Positions 4,626 through 6,790 of a DNA stretch of 6,790 bases are shown piece by piece (positions within the stretch are counted from its first letter, which is position 1; every line of letters begins with the position of its first letter). Under the pieces are notes generated by a model, which was not told the origin of the DNA, did no database searches, and saw only the letters and a program-made list of their open reading frames with translations. Position numbers and translations under genes: made by a program. Where the stretch lies: assembly GCA_021129785.1 (NCBI GenBank), contig JAJOKQ010000046.1:1-6790 (forward strand), written 5' to 3'. This DNA comes from Clostridiales bacterium (GTDB taxonomy: Bacteria > Bacillota > Clostridia > Peptostreptococcales > NVVX01).

Positions 4626-6790
4626 ATGAATAAAATTATATCAAAACTAATTTCAACTGTTGAACGTAGAGCTTGGCACTTTGTTTTCATTGCAATACTG
4701 CTAACTACAATCTCAATTCCTGGCATTTTCAAGCTAGAAACAGAAACAGGCTTGAATACTCTTGTTTCTTCTGAAGCACAAGTTTTTCAAGATACAAAAA
4801 AACACGATGCGATGTTTGGAAGCGAACCATTAGTAATTTTATTAGAAGGAAATATGACAGATATCTTTTCGCATGAAAACCTGGTGATTTTATCAAAATT
4901 GGAAAATGAAATATTGGCGCACGACCTATTTCACTCCATACTAAGCCCTGTAACCATATTAGACTTGGCAATAAGCGAAGCCTTAGTACAGGAGGAAGTT
5001 TTCAATGAAAAAATCACAGTTGCAATGACATCTGCAACTGAAGAAGCTATGAGAATTTCAAAGTCAAAAGGGCTAGATGCAGCTGCACAGGCAGCATTAG
5101 TTTCTCAATCCCAACAAGCAGTGATGAAACAATTTCAACCTTATATAGACATCGCCAAGCAAATTGGTGAGCCTTCTTTAGAAAATGGTAAGTTTATTCG
5201 CGCCGTTTTATACAATGCAGAGGGAGAGCTAAATCCGACCTTTAGCAATTTAATACCTGCTGATGGACATGTGTTTATTTCCATTTCACCTGTTGGAAAC
5301 CTTACACATGAAGCTTCTTTGTCTTTAGTTGAATACATAGAAAAATTTTTCGCACATAATCCTCTAAAAAACGTGTCTACTACGATAGTTCTTGATGCGC
5401 TTGTAATCGAGACCATAGCAAACGAAATCGGAGGGAACCTTACACTTCTGTTAGCACTTGCTGTAATTGTCATGGGTCTAATTCTCCTGTTTGTTTTTCC
5501 TGTCCGTTGGCGACTGTTATCTCTTGTTATGGTTGGAATAAGCGCAATATGGACTTTTGGTCTAATGGGTTATCTTGGCGTTCCGCTTTCTATGGCAACA
5601 ATGGCGGTTCTTCCAGTGTTGATAGGTCTAGGCATAGATTACTCCGTGCAATTTCACAATCATTTTCAAGAACAACTAGATAGCCGCGATTCGATAAACG
5701 GAGCACTTGTTTCTTCTGCCATACGCATGTTTCCTGCAGCTGGTATAGCCTTGTTTGCAACTGTTATAGGGTTTATAACACTATATATTTCCGAGGTCCC
5801 AATGGTTAGAGACTTCGGAGTTATTTTATCCGTAGGAGTATTTTTATCCTATCTTTCGGCATTGTTTTTACTCCATAGTGTCTTATACTTACTAGAGAAA
5901 AAAACGCCTATACAAAAACTTAAAAAATCAGCAGACAAACAACGCCTGCTTGAAAAAATTCTATCTAAAATGGCAAAAAAAGTTCTTAAATCTCCTCTGC
6001 CTATTCTAATAGTCGCTGTAATTTTTGGCATTATTGGAATTTATTCTGATTCTCAGTTAGAAAGCAGTACCGACTTTAAGGAACTAATGTCACAAGATTC
6101 TGCAGTACTACAAGATATCGAAAAAATAAGCGCAATTTCCGGTGCCGGTCCACCCACACGCTTTTTAATAGAAGCAAATGATGTCACATCACCTGAATTT
6201 ATTCAATGGCTCTATAAACACCATTCAAAACTAATCGAAGATTTCCCAGAACTACTTGGAGTGGAAAGCATCGCTACTTTAATCAGTAAAGCCTCTAATG
6301 GTAAAATTCCTAATAGTCAAAATGAAATTAATATGATACTAGAAAACACTCCTGCAATATTTACAAATCAGTTTATTTCTTCAAATAAAAAAATGACGAG
6401 CCTCGTTTTCTCTGGAAATCATATCTCTCTGGAAGAACAAAATGAGTTAATAAAGCAAATCGAACTTGCTTCATCTACAGCTCCTGATAATACAAGAATG
6501 GTCGCCGTAGGTTCTGTCGCACTTGGAGCAAGCACAGTTGACTCTATCATGGGCAGAAGATTTCTTTTGAATATGCTTTGTTTGTTTGCTATAATGCTCG
6601 TTCTACTTATTGTATACAAACGCTTAGTAAGTGTTTTACTTACAATAATTGCTGTTGGTTTGGTTATCTCGTGGTCTTCTTTGGTATTGTATATAGCAAA
6701 CATTCCGCTTAATCCTCTCACAGCAATTCTAGGTGTTATTGTCATTGGAATAGGTACTGAATTTATGGTGTTAATTATCAGTAGATACGA
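4626..6790 (+). CDS. RND/MMPL-type (HAE3-like) efflux transporter, 3' truncated by the window
   Basis: 721 codons are present and open to the right edge. The layout is RND-like in two halves. TM1 is at about 17-35, followed by a large external loop to about 270, then TM2 (271-293), TM3 and TM4. TM4 ends with GLGIDYSVQFH (Asp338-Tyr339); TM5 starts near 369 and TM6 near 397. The second half has TM7 at about 459-474, a loop to 645, then TM8 (646-664), TM9, and TM10 with VIGIGTEFMVLIISRY (Glu712). TM11 and TM12 lie outside the window. The TM4 acidic-Tyr pair resembles the proton-relay residues of MMPL proteins. The two halves' GIDY and GTEF motifs suit the hydrophobe/amphiphile efflux-3 group; the substrate (drug, lipid or hopanoid-like molecule) is unknown. 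The ATG has AAGGAG 10 nt upstream, inside the marR end. It is co-transcribed with, and presumably controlled by, the MarR gene. Confidence 0.9.
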   Translation, partial: MNKIISKLISTVERRAWHFVFIAILLTTISIPGIFKLETETGLNTLVSSEAQVFQDTKKHDAMFGSEPLVILLEGNMTDIFSHENLVILSKLENEILAHDLFHSILSPVTILDLAISEALVQEEVFNEKITVAMTSATEEAMRISKSKGLDAAAQAALVSQSQQAVMKQFQPYIDIAKQIGEPSLENGKFIRAVLYNAEGELNPTFSNLIPADGHVFISISPVGNLTHEASLSLVEYIEKFFAHNPLKNVSTTIVLDALVIETIANEIGGNLTLLLALAVIVMGLILLFVFPVRWRLLSLVMVGISAIWTFGLMGYLGVPLSMATMAVLPVLIGLGIDYSVQFHNHFQEQLDSRDSINGALVSSAIRMFPAAGIALFATVIGFITLYISEVPMVRDFGVILSVGVFLSYLSALFLLHSVLYLLEKKTPIQKLKKSADKQRLLEKILSKMAKKVLKSPLPILIVAVIFGIIGIYSDSQLESSTDFKELMSQDSAVLQDIEKISAISGAGPPTRFLIEANDVTSPEFIQWLYKHHSKLIEDFPELLGVESIATLISKASNGKIPNSQNEINMILENTPAIFTNQFISSNKKMTSLVFSGNHISLEEQNELIKQIELASSTAPDNTRMVAVGSVALGASTVDSIMGRRFLLNMLCLFAIMLVLLIVYKRLVSVLLTIIAVGLVISWSSLVLYIANIPLNPLTAILGVIVIGIGTEFMVLIISRY

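Noticed and set aside
5141..5473. Minus-strand frames opposite the transporter (also 4729-4971, 5849-6031 and 6419-6745)
   Set aside because: All lie antisense to a continuous transporter frame with recognisable membrane segments and motifs, so they are shadows.

Overview
The window is AT-rich DNA from a low-GC, Gram-positive, probably spore-forming bacterium of the Clostridia type. A Negativicutes-like lineage is possible, but the genus cannot be read from the sequence. The evidence is a SigH nearly identical in its core to the Bacillus/Clostridium sporulation sigma factor, strong AGGAGG-type ribosome binding sites, GTG and TTG starts, and an operon order related to B. subtilis mrnC-rlmB-yacP-sigH.

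Positions 1-3952 are one co-directional block on the minus strand, transcribed right to left. It holds mrnC (mini-RNase III), a 62-residue single-pass membrane protein, a 127-residue exported or anchored cysteine-rich protein, thyX (flavin-dependent thymidylate synthase), rlmB (23S rRNA 2'-O-methyltransferase), a YacP-type NYN nuclease, sigH, and the first 12 codons of tuf (EF-Tu) at the left edge. Gaps are short or absent. thyX overlaps both neighbours, suggesting translational coupling. sigH has its own well-formed SigA-type promoter with striking inverted repeats, so sigH-tuf can be expressed apart from the upstream genes. The block combines rRNA maturation (mrnC, rlmB), RNA turnover (NYN protein), dTMP synthesis and transcription/translation factors. 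The two small membrane proteins do not fit that theme and were not recognised.

Positions 3953-4159 form a divergent intergenic region. It has a near-consensus plus-strand promoter (TTGACA, 17 bp, TATTAT), a palindrome at the predicted transcription start, and a weaker extended -10 promoter facing mrnC.

Positions 4160-6790 are a plus-strand two-gene operon: a MarR-family regulator, best explained by a rare ATT start, followed 4 bp later by an RND/MMPL-type (HAE3-like) membrane transporter cut by the right edge. The simplest reading is a self-regulated efflux operon in which the MarR protein binds the palindrome and is released by a lipophilic ligand.

No RNA genes, mobile elements, CRISPR arrays or convincing Rho-independent terminators were seen. 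No wholly new system is evident. The least explained items are the two small membrane proteins inside the housekeeping operon, the operator-like symmetry at the sigH promoter, and the ATT-start regulator.
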